This document shows, one piece after another, positions 33,076-46,460 of a DNA stretch of 64,000 bases. The position numbers and the translations under genes were made by a program. Below the pieces are notes generated by a model. That model was given only the letters and a program-made list of their open reading frames with translations. It was not told the origin of the DNA and ran no database searches. Source of the DNA: Opisthorchis felineus (lineage: Eukaryota > Platyhelminthes > Trematoda > Opisthorchiida > Opisthorchiidae); the NCBI GenBank assembly GCA_004794785.1, contig SJOL01006663.1:55494-119493 (forward strand), read 5' to 3'. The number at the start of each line of letters is the position of its first letter. The first letter of the stretch is position 1.

Positions 33076-36000
33076 GGTATCTCAAAACGTGTTTCTCAAA
33101 CACCTACTTTCGATAGAATTCCAACCGGCAAGTACACACCGAAGTGAAAAAACGTCGGCTAAAGTTTTCAAAATATGAGTTTAGCTATATCAGTTAGCTG
33201 GCACTGATCTGAGGGGAACGATTGGTTGGTCGATACAGCATCAGTGCAGCGTGCTCCTACGCGAACCCATCTTTGTGTGCTTGTTTCTCTTTGTGTATCG
33301 ATTCCCCGTTATACCTGACTTCCTGCCCACGCCAATCATGTCGAACCTGACCTTACCCGTTATGCTCTACCAATTCATGTTGTGACGTGTTTGGGTCGTG
33401 CGCGTCAATCTTGTCACAAATGCATGCACCAGTTTCCCGTAAGGTCGTTGTTTGTCTCTCCCAACCAATCAGACAAATCAGCAGACTGACCACAAGCAGC
33501 TGCAAAAATATCCCGTAGAGGAACATGCATAGATGAACTTCCTACAAAAAGCAGGCACCTTCCAACTGTCGAAATTAGGAATCAAAGCTGAAAACCTGTT
33601 TCGGTTGGCAATTTGGGAAGTACCTACGAAAGTAAACTGTTTACTTAGCGGGAACACTGTTGTAGTCCTAGATCAGACCTGACATCTGTTCCACAGCAGT
33701 GAACTCAAGTCACGTACTGTAGTAACAGTCTCCTGGTTGGAACATATCGCACTCTAAACTGATTGGCTAGTTGTAAGCCACTCCACCCACCCATACATAG
33801 AGATTCCTCTCCGTTAGGGGAGTGGTTGCGTCTATCAGTGTATGGTCCCACCTTAGTGTCAGTTTCAGTCGGCTCTTGCCTTTGGCGTGCGTCAAAATAC
33901 AGCAGTTTGACTTGGTGGGTGTCTTATGGTGCCAGAAATCGAGTTTGAGTAGGTATAGTTTTCTGCCTAAAACCTCAATCTAGTCCACTTTTCTGAGCGC
34001 TTGCGAATGTGGTTGGCAGGTTCCACGTCACCAGGTCAAACCAGGGTACATGTCCCTATCGGCAAACGAAACCTGCATGATGTGAAGACTCCCATTCTAA
34101 TGAATAAGTTATTATGGGCAGTTTATTGGGCACAACTCATTCACTTGTCTGGACTGTGGAATGTAGACTAAGAGATTTTAACTGTTGTTAGGTGTAAGAA
34201 GTTGGTATTGTCGAGTATGCTCGGCTGGGTTGTGCGGATCCCATCATCAGAGCACTGTTGGCTGGGTTGCACGACAGTTGCCAAGCCTGACTGACGGATC
34301 AACAACCAAGTCCAGGTGACTAAACTGAACAAAGTGGGTGCATTGTAGTTGCAATAGGAGCCGTTCTCATAGGTATCGCAACAATCGCCCCAAAGTAATA
34401 CACTAGATAAGATTCCACATACGACAGCGGCTTCATCGGTGGAAAGACACGAAAACACTGACTGCCATGAGTCAGCATTGACCAAAGTGTTTTGACAAAA
34501 CTACTCCGGAGGCTAAATTATCCGTCAGCCACAGCTTATTGGCTCTTTGACCACTGTGTGCACTTGTCCAATCTCGGTTGAGCAGCGTTCAAAAAAACTT
34601 GGGTTGCCCATATTTCATCATTACGACTGTGTTTTAGAAAACACAGATGTTACACTCATCCGAAACATGTCGCCACTTTTACACCTTCATGGATTGATCT
34701 GCATATGTTGGGTAGATGTGTATCCATTAACATGTTGAAAAACTAATTACTAACTATTGGTGCATACGAGCAGCGCCTGTCGACCAAACTAGGCACCCAG
34801 CATGCAACGTGATTCATCTTGGTATTGTGGTATTATGCAGAAGTCTCACTAGGGTCGGCATTGGCATTTATGCAGGTCCAATGTGTTAGGGTTAAGGAAA
34901 TTCAAGGTTAATTGGTATAGGAAACAAACAAACAAACAGATGCCAAAAATAGAACCTCATGAATGAAGTGCGTAGCCGGCCATCCTCGCTCTCTACCCAC
35001 TGATTTCCTTTCTGACTATTGCATCTGTTCCTTCTTATTGGTAGACACTAAGGAGCTTGTTGTTGTCAAATTCAAATCTTAGGTTCAGTTGATAGGGGCC
35101 CACAGCGTACAAAAATTGTCCGTGCTATTCCCCTAGGGGAAAACTTGGACCTGTCATGCTAGAGCAATAGGCCGACTTAGGTATCAAGGTGTACAAGAAG
35201 CACATCAACTATTGCGTTTTTTGCCAAGAATTCACTCCAGCTCAGTGGACAGCAACAGTGGTCTCCAACGTGGGGAGTACGTTCAAAGTCTACCGCAGTG
35301 TCACCCGATCAACAAGAAGGTCACGATCTCCGTGTGGCAGCGCGAGTTTTCTAAGCGGTCTGCTTTTTACCTAGTATAGTCGGATGCTCAGCACAACAGA
35401 GTTATATTTCATCAGACGAGAGGAAGACATAAGGCTTCTTTGGTTGTCATAAAAAATAACATGCCAACGTCATGAATACCGCCTTTTTGATGATAGCATA
35501 TACCACATATTGTTTTTTAGTTCCCGATCGCTTTTCCAAAAGTCTAGTTAAGTCGTTTAAAACGGTGGGACTCAAAACAGCCTTCTTGGCCGAAGGGAGT
35601 CGCGAATTCCGCGAAGGAGTTCGTTCATTCCTCCGTTTTATCTCTATCATAGTACCCTAACAGTGTGATCTTTTCTGGAAACGCATACTAATGTTTCGGG
35701 TAGACAATGATTAATCTAAACCAGGACCACGCTGAAAACTGTGTGGAAACTAACAAACGGTCTAATTATCAGGTTTGACCACTAAATCAAACTTCCAGCT
35801 CAATTTTCCGTTCGGAGGGAGGAACACGAAGGGGGCTGAGTGACACAGTAAATGACAGTTTTTCTTCCGGTCAGCTTGACACACGCACAATTCAACCACC
35901 TTGAAAGTAATTAGTGTAGTCAGCCATGCTTTGGACTGTAAATGGAAGATACGTACATGTGTAAGTCTACGCAGTGCGCTTATTCGGCGTCTCGGTAACT

Positions 36001-37689
36001 GAGAGAGCTGCTCGAATGCTGCCAAAGAACGTACAGCGTCGAGCGCAGGCAAGAAATTTCCATTCCTTAGGATACCTTAATTTCACCTCGACAGACGATA
36101 AAGTTGCCATCGGGACGCTTTGAAACTCGCTTCAGTACGCTGCGAAATCAATCTCGGGATGTCTACAAAATAATCTCAGAAAGCCTTTCGAAAAACTGTA
36201 AAGTACAAAAAGGTATTGACCGAATTGTCAATATGTGCGCGACCCGTAGTTGGTCGCGCAGATGGCACTCAAGTGAGAAATGCAACCAACGCACCACGAG
36301 CTCCTAATCTGACCGACCAATAGCGATGAGCTGGGCCAGCTTGTGTCAGCGTCTTAACGTGATAACGCCAGAAAACGCCCATCCGTCTACCTCGATTCTA
36401 TCGATCCTCAAGCAATCAGCGGTTCTGAAACGAACAAGTAACACGGACAGTATAGTTCTACACCGTTACAAAGCTCGAGGTTCACAGAGCTGAAAATATG
36501 CCCCAAAAATGCAAACATCGTTGCACATTTACAATGAACCTGAAGAATGAACTGACTGAATCGTTTCGAAATGTACACGGGTCGTTTTCCCATGCTTTTT
36601 CCCATTACCAACAAGGAAATAAAGTGATGTATTGCACCTTCAACCTCAAAAATGGGATCCATTTTCTCTTGCCGTGTCTTCGGAATAGCAGGTTTCCCAC
36701 ACTCCCATAAATATAGAATTGAGCGTCCGGGTGAATTTTTTCAGCATTATAGGGTTAATATTAGCGTGAGAACACGTGCCCAACTGCAGTACAACCATGT
36801 CAATAAAGTTCTATAACGAACAGTACTCACGTTCAGTTTTTCTCACACACTATTTCGTGTCTACTATGGATGTGCGAAAAATCGCTGTTTCTGGAGTGTC
36901 TGAGGTTTATGCCTCTCGATTGACAGATTTTTTTCAAGAGGATACTTTCGGCCGGTTCCTAGAGGATTCGTTCTAAGTGAGAACAATGATTTTGTCTTAT
37001 AAGTTCCAAAATACCGTGTAAAAAACATTGTTGCATGCGGACGAAGCGAGACGCATGCTTTTCTGCTCTGCCTACCTTACAACATAGCTGGTCTTCTGCG
37101 ACGAAGAGGTGGGGTATGTTATTTCGTATTACTTATTGATCAAAAATTATTGTGATTTTCGTATTAAAAATATTTTAAGATAGATATTCATCCGAGTTAG
37201 CAATTTCGCGAATAATGTGTGACAATATTTAGACAGTTCGGATTCCGGTTATTCTACTGATGGGCACACTTTTTCAACAACGTCTCTGTATAAACTAGGC
37301 TTTAAAAGTCAAGTGCGGTGAGTCATCCATTATGCATGCATAAAGTATTCGTTATGAGCACCGAGACAGGTTCCAGTGCTTTTTTCTTGTTGTTGTTCAC
37401 AGTCTCCAATTTTCATCGACGGTAGTGTTAGCTCGCCCGAGAACTTAATGATGAACAACGGGTGCGACGTGCTGCCCTGCATGCGTACACCGCCTACGTA
37501 TCACATGAAACCTGTAGTGCAAGCAAATGAGGAACGCGCATTCATTGATCTTACGTTGCTGCATCGTTTCCCAAACCCAACCTTCACCGGCTAAGTAACC
37601 TTGACCCATGAATTGATGCTTACCGTTTTTCCAACAATCCATCTGCACTTTTGTGCTTTCTCAGGCAGGATCAACTACTGAGGACTGAA
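33076..37689. other. No recognisable gene
   Basis: Besides the possible 3' LTR remnant near 33505-33700 the stretch holds only short frames. A fragment resembling the RTE 3' region ('ctgcagtacaaccatgtcaa') appears at about 36785-36805. A short (ACAA)n-like run lies near 34925. Confidence 0.4.
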
Positions 37690-37965
37690 CACACTACTCA
37701 GAAGGTTGCAGAAAACCCTTCGACAGCCCGCAACCGGTTTCGCTCTTCTTGGGGCTTAACAGATAGGCGTGGTCCTCGAGCTTCTACCAATCTTATTTCA
37801 ATTGAACCCAAATTGTGTCTAATTGGAGGAGTACATTTATCTGCACATTAATTTGCTTTTAGCGGAAGGCCCAACTGAATCTTTCGTTTGTGATATTGTT
37901 CAGCTGAATGGGTTGCATAACGGCCGTCTCATGTTTTAGTTGGTACGATATTCGAGGTATCACAG
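37690..37965 (+). repeat. Family A repeat
   Basis: The left half ('aaggttgcagaaaacccttc', 'acagcccgcaaccggtttcg') is followed by a right half with 'ctgaatctttcgtttgtgat', ending in 'gttggtacgatattcgaggt'. In this copy the right half runs in the opposite direction relative to the left half compared with 31429-31693. Confidence 0.72.
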
Positions 37966-37984
37966 CACATTTTATTGACAGAAC

Positions 37985-38175
37985 ACACTACCCACAGGGT
38001 TGCTGAAAACCATTTGACAGCCTACGGCCGCTCTTGTCTTTCTTGGGGCTCATAAAGCTAGGCACAGTCCCCGATTTTCCGTCAAGAAGGATATCAAATA
38101 AGAAGTATTCAGCTGGAATTCAGTTTAGTCTCCAGCTAATACCAAACTAGTTCCCAAGTAAGCGTATTTCGCGTA
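37985..38175 (+). repeat. Family A repeat, second tandem-lying copy
   Basis: 'Cacagggttgctgaaaacca' is followed by 'acagcctacggccgctcttg' and 'cagtccccgattttccgtca'. The right half ('tcagctggaattcagtttag', then 'taagcgtatttc') is in the 31-kb orientation. It lies directly after the previous copy in direct orientation. Confidence 0.65.
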
Positions 38176-38449
38176 ATGAAGACAACTATTTTTTACTGAA
38201 TTTCCCCATTCCCGTCCTACTCAAGACATCCAGACGCATGATACGTCACCTTGAAGACACCTTTTTGAAGAATTTCTAACCGAGCTCGAATTGGTACACA
38301 AAGCTCAATGAAACATCATTTCGCTTGCTGAAGATGTGCGAAATTATAATTTCAGTCTGAAATATATTCGAAGGGTAGAAATTTCCGGTCGTACGACCTC
38401 AAAACAAGCACCGAGAACTAATAACAGTTTGACAGCATTAGTAGACCTC

Positions 38450-39076
38450 ATGTCATTCCTTGACATCTCGTTCGACTGCCTACTACCATCAAAATAAATA
38501 CGGCATAAAAAAAGGTGTCCTGTACGGAATAACAAACAGACCAGCCGGGACCGAATTGGATAGGTATGAAAGGTCGATATCGGGAAAATTGTTCGATAGG
38601 ATAAGATTGAGAGTTGGAGAGTGTTGAGATCACGGTGTTGGATGTGAGTTGTGAAAAAGGAAGGGACCAAAAATTCTGGCTGAGTTCGATACAGTGTCTG
38701 GAAATGTCGGCGAGCTTGGGGTATAAGATGGACATAGTCCTCTTACCTTCGTGTTTACCATGGTAGAGTCAAACCATATCTTTCTGAACGCACAGATTCG
38801 GTTGGGGATATCTGGGCGGCACAGAATTGAGCCCCTATTTTGAAAACAAACAATACGGAATGAATCTGGTGTACCACTGCAACTGGTTTCGTCCACAATG
38901 CACTTCGTGATGGAGGATCTTTGTACTTCATACTTTGAACGAAATAACCACTTTGGCAAGTGGTCAGATATCTTAACAGACAGATACCTCTCTGTTCTGC
39001 CTACGGACCAGCTTCCACAGACATATAGGTACAATGTAGCTACCCCTTCACCCACACACTTGACTATACAGCTCAC
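38450..39076 (-). mobile_element. Penelope-like element copy 3, GIY-YIG endonuclease part and 3' region
   Basis: Minus-strand frame 39076-38760 reads TLYLYVCGSWSVGRTERYLS, then VKISDHLPKWLF and RSSITKCIVDE. This is the CG-X-YVGRTERRLSVRISEHLP pattern of a second Penelope lineage, with the Arg-containing helix kept. An FRKIWFDSTM-like block follows near 38760. Sequence below 38760 has short frames and is probably the untranslated end. It lies in the same orientation as the RT part at 39880-40395, about 0.8 kb upstream, so both are taken as one decayed copy. Confidence 0.74.
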
Positions 39077-39240
39077 CGCCGCTCACTAGATCACGAAGCT
39101 CGTCTTTTTTCCTACACTCACAAACTACGTCATAATCGTGACGGACTTGACTACACAACTCAGTCACCAAATCGATCACGATACTCGTCCTTTTTCGACG
39201 CTCACAAACCACGTCACACAAGGGTGACGCATCTGACATT
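39077..39240. repeat. Imperfect tandem duplication, unit about 80 bp
   Basis: Two successive units share 'gatcacga.gctcgtc.tttt', 'ctcacaaac.acgtca' and 'gtgacg.a.ctgac' in the same order. It lies between the endonuclease and RT parts of Penelope-like copy 3. Confidence 0.6.
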
Positions 39241-39879
39241 GACTGTCTTTACCGTCTAGTAAGCGCAGCAACAAGTCATGTGCTGACACACCCACGCACA
39301 CGCAGACGTACCTACAGATAGGAAAACCGAAAACAGTAAAAACACGCAACTCGCGCTCGCGCAGGGAGCAGGAGGTCAAACACACCCCTCAAGTCCACGG
39401 ACAATTATGGAACACGTGCAGGGGTTATACTGCGAGGAAAACACGTTCCTGCCGTCCGGACTTTCACCAAGGGATTCTCACAAACGATAAGTTCCCCCCT
39501 TTTGACTTGCTCCACATTTCTCATTGCATTTATTTTTTATACGTGTTGCAACTCACCACTGTCAACCATAGTAAAGACTGTTATTAGTGCATTTGCCTTC
39601 CGAATTATATTATGGTTATCATCAACAGTGCACTAATACATACTACTTGAGGTGGACACGGCGTTCAAGCCATCTTTTACGGGTAGTGGCAATAATTGCA
39701 TCTGTTTGAATAGACACGTGAGGTGAACAGCTGGAAATACAGGCTCTGTTGTGCCCTGCACAAGCGGTAACCTATCCGGCTGGCTACACAATCATTTCTG
39801 AAGTGCAATCGAATGTAAGCCTTTTTGGTATAGAGACAGCTCGAAAGTGCGTTAAGGCGGGGTTGAATTTTGCCTTATA

Positions 39880-40395
39880 AAAGCACTGGGATGCCCATTA
39901 GACCTCATTCTATCCCTTATGTTTTCGGCCTTCATTTCAAGAGTGTTGGCATAGCAAATCCGGTGTGCTCTAGTGGATATATTACACACGTCAATCCTCT
40001 TATAACCTGCAGGAGGAAAACGCTAGAACCGCAGAAAATTTTCTCAGTTGCTAGATTTATGGTAAAAACGTTGACTGATGGACCCAGCCGTTCCTCTTGT
40101 AACCAACACGTCCAGGAATACAAGTTTACCATCTTGCTTTTTTCAGAGGTAACTTTTATGTTGGAGTGTTAAGTGTTGAATAAATTGTTCTGCTTGTTGA
40201 GCATCACTACGTATGACGAATTTGTCATCTACATACCGAATGTACTAATCCAGCTCGATTGGGTCTCGAGCGTAGCCATGAATGTGTTCATAATATCGGA
40301 CCCAAAAGCACTGCTTAATGTAACTTCATCAAAGATGAACTGTAGAGATTTTGCACCTAATTCTAACATAACAGGCGATTCATCCTTTAGAATAC
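39880..40395 (-). mobile_element. Penelope-like element copy 3, reverse transcriptase part
   Basis: Read on the minus strand: AKSLQFIFDEVTLSSAFGSD, then IMNTFMATLE (motif B region, damaged), then RYVDDKFVIRSDAQQAEQFI (motif C at about 40239-40180, with both catalytic Asp kept). Next come GKLVFLDVLV (about 40135-40105) and the thumb block GYKRIDVCNISTRAHRICYA, and then NGHPSAF. The order is that of Penelope-like RTs. It differs clearly from copies 1 and 2, which have GTLPFL and a different linker, so two lineages are present. Frameshifts separate the blocks. Confidence 0.82.
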
Positions 40396-41017
40396 CAGTA
40401 AAAAAAGATGGGCAAACAGAAAATCAATAATAATAATAATAAGTTAACAGCTTCTATACCATATGAGACCAGGAGTTTAGCAGTGATATTTCTGTTCAAC
40501 ATATTCGAAATTATCCTTCAAACTATAGCTTCAGAGATGCTGTCACATGAATTTGGATATTTTCATATCTATGGAAGCAGCGATGCGGCGTTCGCTGAAA
40601 TAAGGAAGGGTTAGAAATTGTGAGCTCCAAACACGCACAGCGGCTGCTTTTGACCGCCGAATGTTAACTAATGCGGTTGAGATACTTCCAAAAAACATGG
40701 GTTCGGTGCAACTCCAAACGTACCAATCTATAAAGCCTCAAGTTGAGTGGAACATCCATCCCTCATCCTCTGGGTCCTCGGACTAGGCCAACTAGGTGGC
40801 TCATGCCTTTTGGCCGCTAGCTTTGATAATACCCTCTCAAGAAGACCCTACTCTTCATCGTCCTACGTGTCAGATCAGGATGTCGAATGCTCACACTAAA
40901 CCAGAGTCACCGTCGGGACATTCGAAAACTAAGCAAAGTAATCCTATCGCAGGGAAACGTTATTCGACCGATTAAACTTGAAACCTCAAACATCACCCCT
41001 ACCGGATAGTCAGCTTA

Positions 41018-41043
41018 NNNNNNNNNNNNNNNNNNNNNNNNNN
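41018..41043. other. Assembly gap (26 N)
   Basis: A run of 26 undetermined bases, immediately followed by a (TA)n tract. The gap probably reflects collapse of a longer AT repeat. Confidence 0.98.
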
Positions 41044-41066
41044 TATATATATATATATATATATAT
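41044..41066. repeat. (TA)n microsatellite beside the gap
   Basis: 23 bases of alternating TA directly abutting the N run. Confidence 0.95.
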
Positions 41067-41157
41067 GAGGGTCCTCAAAGCATTTACTGGACATAGATGG
41101 CCTTCAAACTCAAGTCCGAGGACATTTTCATTCTGTTCCAGTTAGTCACGGCCACGA

Positions 41158-41358
41158 GCTCGAAGTAGCTTAGTGGTTAACCTACTGACCGGAAGATCCG
41201 TGGTTCGGAACCAAGCCCGGCGTCTCTACTGCTCCTGTCTATGCAATGTGAGTAACCCGGCAGTATTTCAGCCCTCGTGCTTCTTTTGGGTGGCATGGCA
41301 GCTAGACCCCGAAAGAGTTGCAGATAAACGATTAGTACCGCTATTATTACTTATTTAC
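41158..41358 (+). repeat. tRNA-derived SINE with ATT-rich tail
   Basis: Plus-strand head 'gtagcttagtggttaacc' (A-box-like, 41165-41182) and 'tggttcggaacc' (B-box-like, about 41201-41212). The body has 'agccctcgtgcttcttttgg' and the tail 'ctattattacttattta'. Same order and phrases as the minus-strand SINE at 4410-4606, with more substitutions. Confidence 0.74.
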
Positions 41359-44300
41359 TACCCCCACCAGCCTTCCCTCAGCACTGTGATACGGAGTTTA
41401 CAGTAAAACTTTGGCTAACCCGGCAACCGACTCGGGGGTATTAGCCAAAAAATGTCCCTGTAATGAATCGGGTGTTTATTCTAACACCTAAACGCAAAAG
41501 TGTTTTCTGTATCTGCTGACGACGACTATGAGAATGCGAGTAGTATCTTTCAGTATCCTCAAGCGCATATCCGAAGCATGTCTCGTTGACCATTGATCAA
41601 TAACGGGAAAACTGCAGTCATGTCAATGACGCACCGTTGAGCCTGGAGGTGTCACACATTCACACTCAAAACCAATCACGTTGTTTCCACGGTCGTCACA
41701 CACACACACGCCTAGAAAGTGTAGACTTGCAGAGACATCGAATGAGTTGTTTGTGTCCCACTGGACATCCGACTGACCAAGACTGCTGGGCCTTCCTCCA
41801 GTTTCCAACGCTTGCATGCATTAACACGTGATCCAGACACCATTTGCTATGACTGAACTGCGTGAGTGCCAGTAGCCTAGTTGCAACTGGTTTGTTGCAG
41901 TGATTTGATCTTTTTCATAAAGTCGTGAAAATGTGACCATGAAACTACTCTTCAATATAGATATTGAAGGTATTTGCCGCCGAGCGATCTATCGGTGTTC
42001 AGGTTCTTAAGAGGCCCTCGCAGTGCAACTGAATGGAGTGAGGAGTTTTGATTTTTAAAAATCGCTTTCTGGGCTGCTCTGTTCACACCAAGCTGTGGGT
42101 GTCTGACAAGTACGGTGTAAGCCCACACCTAAAAATGTAGATTGAAGGGCAATGGACCAAGCCATCCATCTGAGTGGCCGCCACCGCACTAGGCTGCGTA
42201 CGGCACACCACCAAAATACTTGGCCGGACCAAACCAACTAAAAACTGAGTGCGAGGATTCTCATGTTTCGGTTTTTTCCAATGTTTTTATCGGCTAATTT
42301 TCACTATAAAAACAAAGGTATCAAAGTGAACAGAGTATAACTTAGCAGAATAACTATTCTTTATATTGTACCATTTTGTGACACCCCGGTAGATCCACAT
42401 GGTTTACTTTGTGATAAGAAGAATGAACTAGTTCACTAGATATCTCTTCGGTCCGAATCTATGACCTGGATCACTGATGAATCTAGGGATTAAAAGTCAA
42501 CCTTTTGTTACGGGCTCAGAGTACCGTAGCCAATAATGCCAACACGAAACAGGGCCAAACATTCCACGTTTCCGACATCTTTTCGCTACGCGAATTCCGA
42601 ATCCAGTAGCATGCACCCGATACGAGCTGAGTCACGTGATGATGTGTTGGCCAATCATGCACGAGATTTCAGTAGGGGCGCTGGTGAACACGCAAACGAT
42701 GTAAATTATGTCGCAGAATGGTATAGTCTGGTCATTTGTCCCGTACATATGGCCGACGTTCTTTATCCCGTACGCGCACACGACAAACGACATCCTATGT
42801 GGTAGCCGTTTCATGGCTTTCACCCTCTCTACTCGTCACCCACAGGGTGTGTTTAGTGGATTGACCGGAAGCAAAAACAGATCACCCGTTAATTCAGCGG
42901 GCTGAGGAACTGCGAACAGGTGTACTTCCAAACAGCTCGGTGCTGGTAGATATCGTATTTCAAATGTGATGTCAAACGTTCAGTGACCAAGTAGAGAAGT
43001 GTGCTGCAATGAGTGACATCAGATTTGTTAGCAAAAACATTTTTATCAACTTCGAACTGGAAACCGACGGGTCTTGCTTCTCTCAGTGAATTCTGAGTAT
43101 CCGATTCGATTACGAAAATGATCATTTATCAGGTATGACGTCCTTCTGAATGAGAACCAGCCCATTTACTAACAAGATGGAGGATATGCAGAATCAAACT
43201 GTTCAGAGTTAAAGTTGACTTAACGATCTTAATATTGTTTTTAATTTTATAATTTTTAGTTTTTATTTTGAAGTTTTTTAATTTCGTATTTCAAGAACCT
43301 GTATCTTCTTGAATCCTAGTGTTAGCTGAACCTGAACTCACTGATTTCGTGAAAAACCGAGCCTTCGTAGGGTATTAGAATTACATTAGTTGGTTAGTTG
43401 ACACGCAGCAATTCTGAGACTGCGAAATTTCGTGCTACAGTGGAAAAAACGATTCAGTGCTAACTTCGCACGATTTTCAGATATTTACATCGAACTACTT
43501 TTCCAGTTTGTGGCAAGACAAAAAATATCATAGGCTCTGGCTCGTTTGGTTGGTGCTAAACCACCCGGTTTCTACGGTCTTGGTTCCGAAACATTTATTA
43601 AATCACGGATCTTACGTAGCCTTCGCTGTCACCACGTGTTACAACGTTGCCCACTCCAGTTGTGCTCATGTTACTGTTTTGCAGTGCCCTTGAGTAGCGG
43701 TGACACCAGCATTTTCAGGCCCGGGGCCTGTGATTCAAGTATGGCATTTCGAGTCTTTCCACATTTGTGGGCCATGTTGAGCCATACGCTGACAGACAGG
43801 GTGGGAATGGCAGTTGACTGAGCACATAGAACCCACGTGGAAAATGCTGCCAACAAACCACATGCTCCTATACTAATTGACCAGCATCGGTGGGTTGCAC
43901 TGGCGTTGTGTTAGCCGTAGAATCACGATAAAGTCGATATGATATGCTATCCAGTCGTGTGCAACGCAATCCAATGTGTAACACATCCATCCATCGACGC
44001 TAATGCTACCAAAATACCAAGCAATCAAGGGTTTCTAGACAAACCGAAACCATCGACAATAGAGTTTAACGTCATCGCAAAGCATATGGTTGATAGAACT
44101 GAAAAAAAATCTCACTGTTATCACATGTCCCTAATGGACCCGGTGACTGAACTGCTTGAACCGTTTCTGGTTTCCTGTAAGCCCTTTTGCCATGCCTCCC
44201 CCACTGTCAGCCATGAAATGCAAACAGGAGGACGAACGTACCATCGCTGACCACGCAGTGTATCATATAATGCATGCACTGACTGAACTGTTCGGTTATG

Positions 44301-46299
44301 TTATTGGACTGTTTAGAAATTCCGTGGTGGTGTGCTTCAGAACTCTAATATAATATGAACAATCTCAATGTTATAGATGCGTATGCTTTACTTTACAACA
44401 TAAGCTTGGTCATCTTTAGTCTGCTTCCCCTCCAAGCTGCTAAAGACAGCATGCTTCGGTAGCAATATTTTGATGGGTTACAAATTAGTAAATACGGACT
44501 TGTGAACCTTCGAAAACTGGTCGATTTCTTCTTACCACAGGAAGTGCTGCGTACATCGATAGCTTCAATATTTTTAGGCACGCTTACGATATTCTTACAT
44601 CCTAGTGACAAGCCCAGAAAGTGTTTGATGTTTTACTGCTGACCAGGAAGTTAGTCAACAACCTTCCCAAAATTGCCTTCAAGCCCGTTACACTCAGTTC
44701 TACCGTGAGTTGTACTCCATAGGCCAAACAAAAAGTGAGGTCCAAGGATCTGCGAACGCCTGCCACTACTAGTTGTCATGATACTTTTACACGAAGTCAT
44801 TCAACGTCTACTACCCATAAGCCTTTGGATAGGCCTTCACCAATTCAGCCACCAGGTATTAACTGTGACTTCTTTCCGCGTACCCTAAACGATCTCAACG
44901 AGATCACAAGAGTGGTTCACATTTTCCTGACCATGTGGTCAGTTTTCGAAATCTTCTACCAGATGTTGTCTGCGCCTGTTTTTTTTTGGAAGTTCGATTG
45001 ATTTTGCTTTTCAGCTACTAGAAGGGCCCCAGTGAGGATACGGGATTCGATTCTACTGGAATCCTGTTCTGGTGTCACCTCTTCTCTCCCGTAGCGACCT
45101 ATTTGTACGCATCGCAAACAAGCTCCAAAACACATTAGATTCGAATTAAATCTAGGTTAAGAAGGTAGAAGCAAAATCCAAGGAAATATAGAAGGAATAA
45201 CAGATTCTGCAAAGTAATTCAATTAAGCTGCTAAAATACCTGTTTCCTTCTTTCGGATGGGTTCTTTGGAAAGAGTGGCGGTAGCTATCCCAGTAAGTAC
45301 GTTTAACGTCTTGTCCAAAAACCGTTTATGAGATCATAAAAATAGACAGATTGTACGATAAAATACTCCATGTTCACAACTTAGTGGCAACCAGTGAGAG
45401 AGCTATATTGCTGGTATCAGAACACAAAAATAAACGCGAACTTGAACTCTATGTCTCCTGGTAATTCCCCTATGAAACTACCAATGAGATTCTGTGAGTG
45501 GCGGAATTGTCAGATTGCTAAACTCAGCGTCATTTCTTGTGAGCAAATGTAGATACAAACCATTCAAACCCCACTTTAACGTCACTCCTCATTTTAAAAC
45601 CACTGATCGCAGGCTGCACTCAAAGCTAAAGCCACCCACTTAGCAGTGTGTGCTGTGAGAGCATAGACAAGTCCCCCCAGCAAACTTTCCAATGTTCTCA
45701 GCTACTGTGTCCGACAAATTTCTTCACCTTCCTGTCAGATGAGCAAATCGAAGTTAACACACAATGGGCGGAGTAATTTGTTTGATCACTGTCCTGAGTT
45801 AGGCTGCTCGGAATCGCCGGATATCATGTCGACTGGACGGACATGTCATGAAAGAATATGGAGCAAAAGAACCCATACCCTGATTGTTCAGAATATGGTT
45901 TAATCAGAATCGAGCATTTTTACCGGGCACTTCTATCAAGAAGATTTTAGCCTGACCTTCAAGAAAATTCCAGCTTTCAGACATCAATAGAATTACAGCG
46001 AAAGAGTTTACCAAAATAATCCTGGTGAACGTCGGCATACTTGAGTTGGCCGAGCTGAAATATATCACCAAAACATGGTCAAGATACTCACTCCTGATAG
46101 TAAGCGAGCAGTCATTCTGATAAGTAATAATCGAACGCGAAACAAATAACCTATTTCTGGAAAGATTTGGCAAGCAAACGATGGAGAAGTCATCACTTGA
46201 GAAGCCAATCAAAAGGTGACCACGCGATGTGAATTTCGTGACTGAAGGCTGCTAGGGGCTAAATCCTCTCTAAGTGCGAGTTACTCACACCGATCGCTA
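41359..46299. other. No recognisable gene
   Basis: Nearly 5 kb with only short frames; the longest is 103 codons at 43939-44250. Includes a (CA)n run at about 41699-41708 and AT-rich DNA near 43220-43290. No domain recognised. Confidence 0.4.
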
Positions 46300-46460
46300 G
46301 ATCGCTCTTGGCCTGACGCTTTAGTCTTCAGCAACTAGCCGAGGGGTAGCAAGTTCGAATCTCCCTGGAGGTTACTGAGCTGCACACCACTGATGGTTCC
46401 CAATAAGGACGAAACCGCTGTACAGTGCTTCTGGGCATTTCGGCATAGACTAACTTTACT
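46300..46460 (+). repeat. Possible SINE-like repeat with B-box-like segment
   Basis: 'Agcaagttcgaatctccctg' at about 46347-46366 resembles a tRNA B box. The phrase 'aataaggacgaaaccgctgt' follows, then 'gcatttcggcatagacta'. No clear A box and no second copy in the window, so this is weak. Confidence 0.32.

Noticed and set aside
34880..34900. Telomere-like 'ttagggttaagg'
   Set aside because: A single degenerate unit, not an array.
46340..46370. Possible tRNA gene
   Set aside because: Only a B-box-like segment; no acceptor stem, anticodon arm or A box could be paired.
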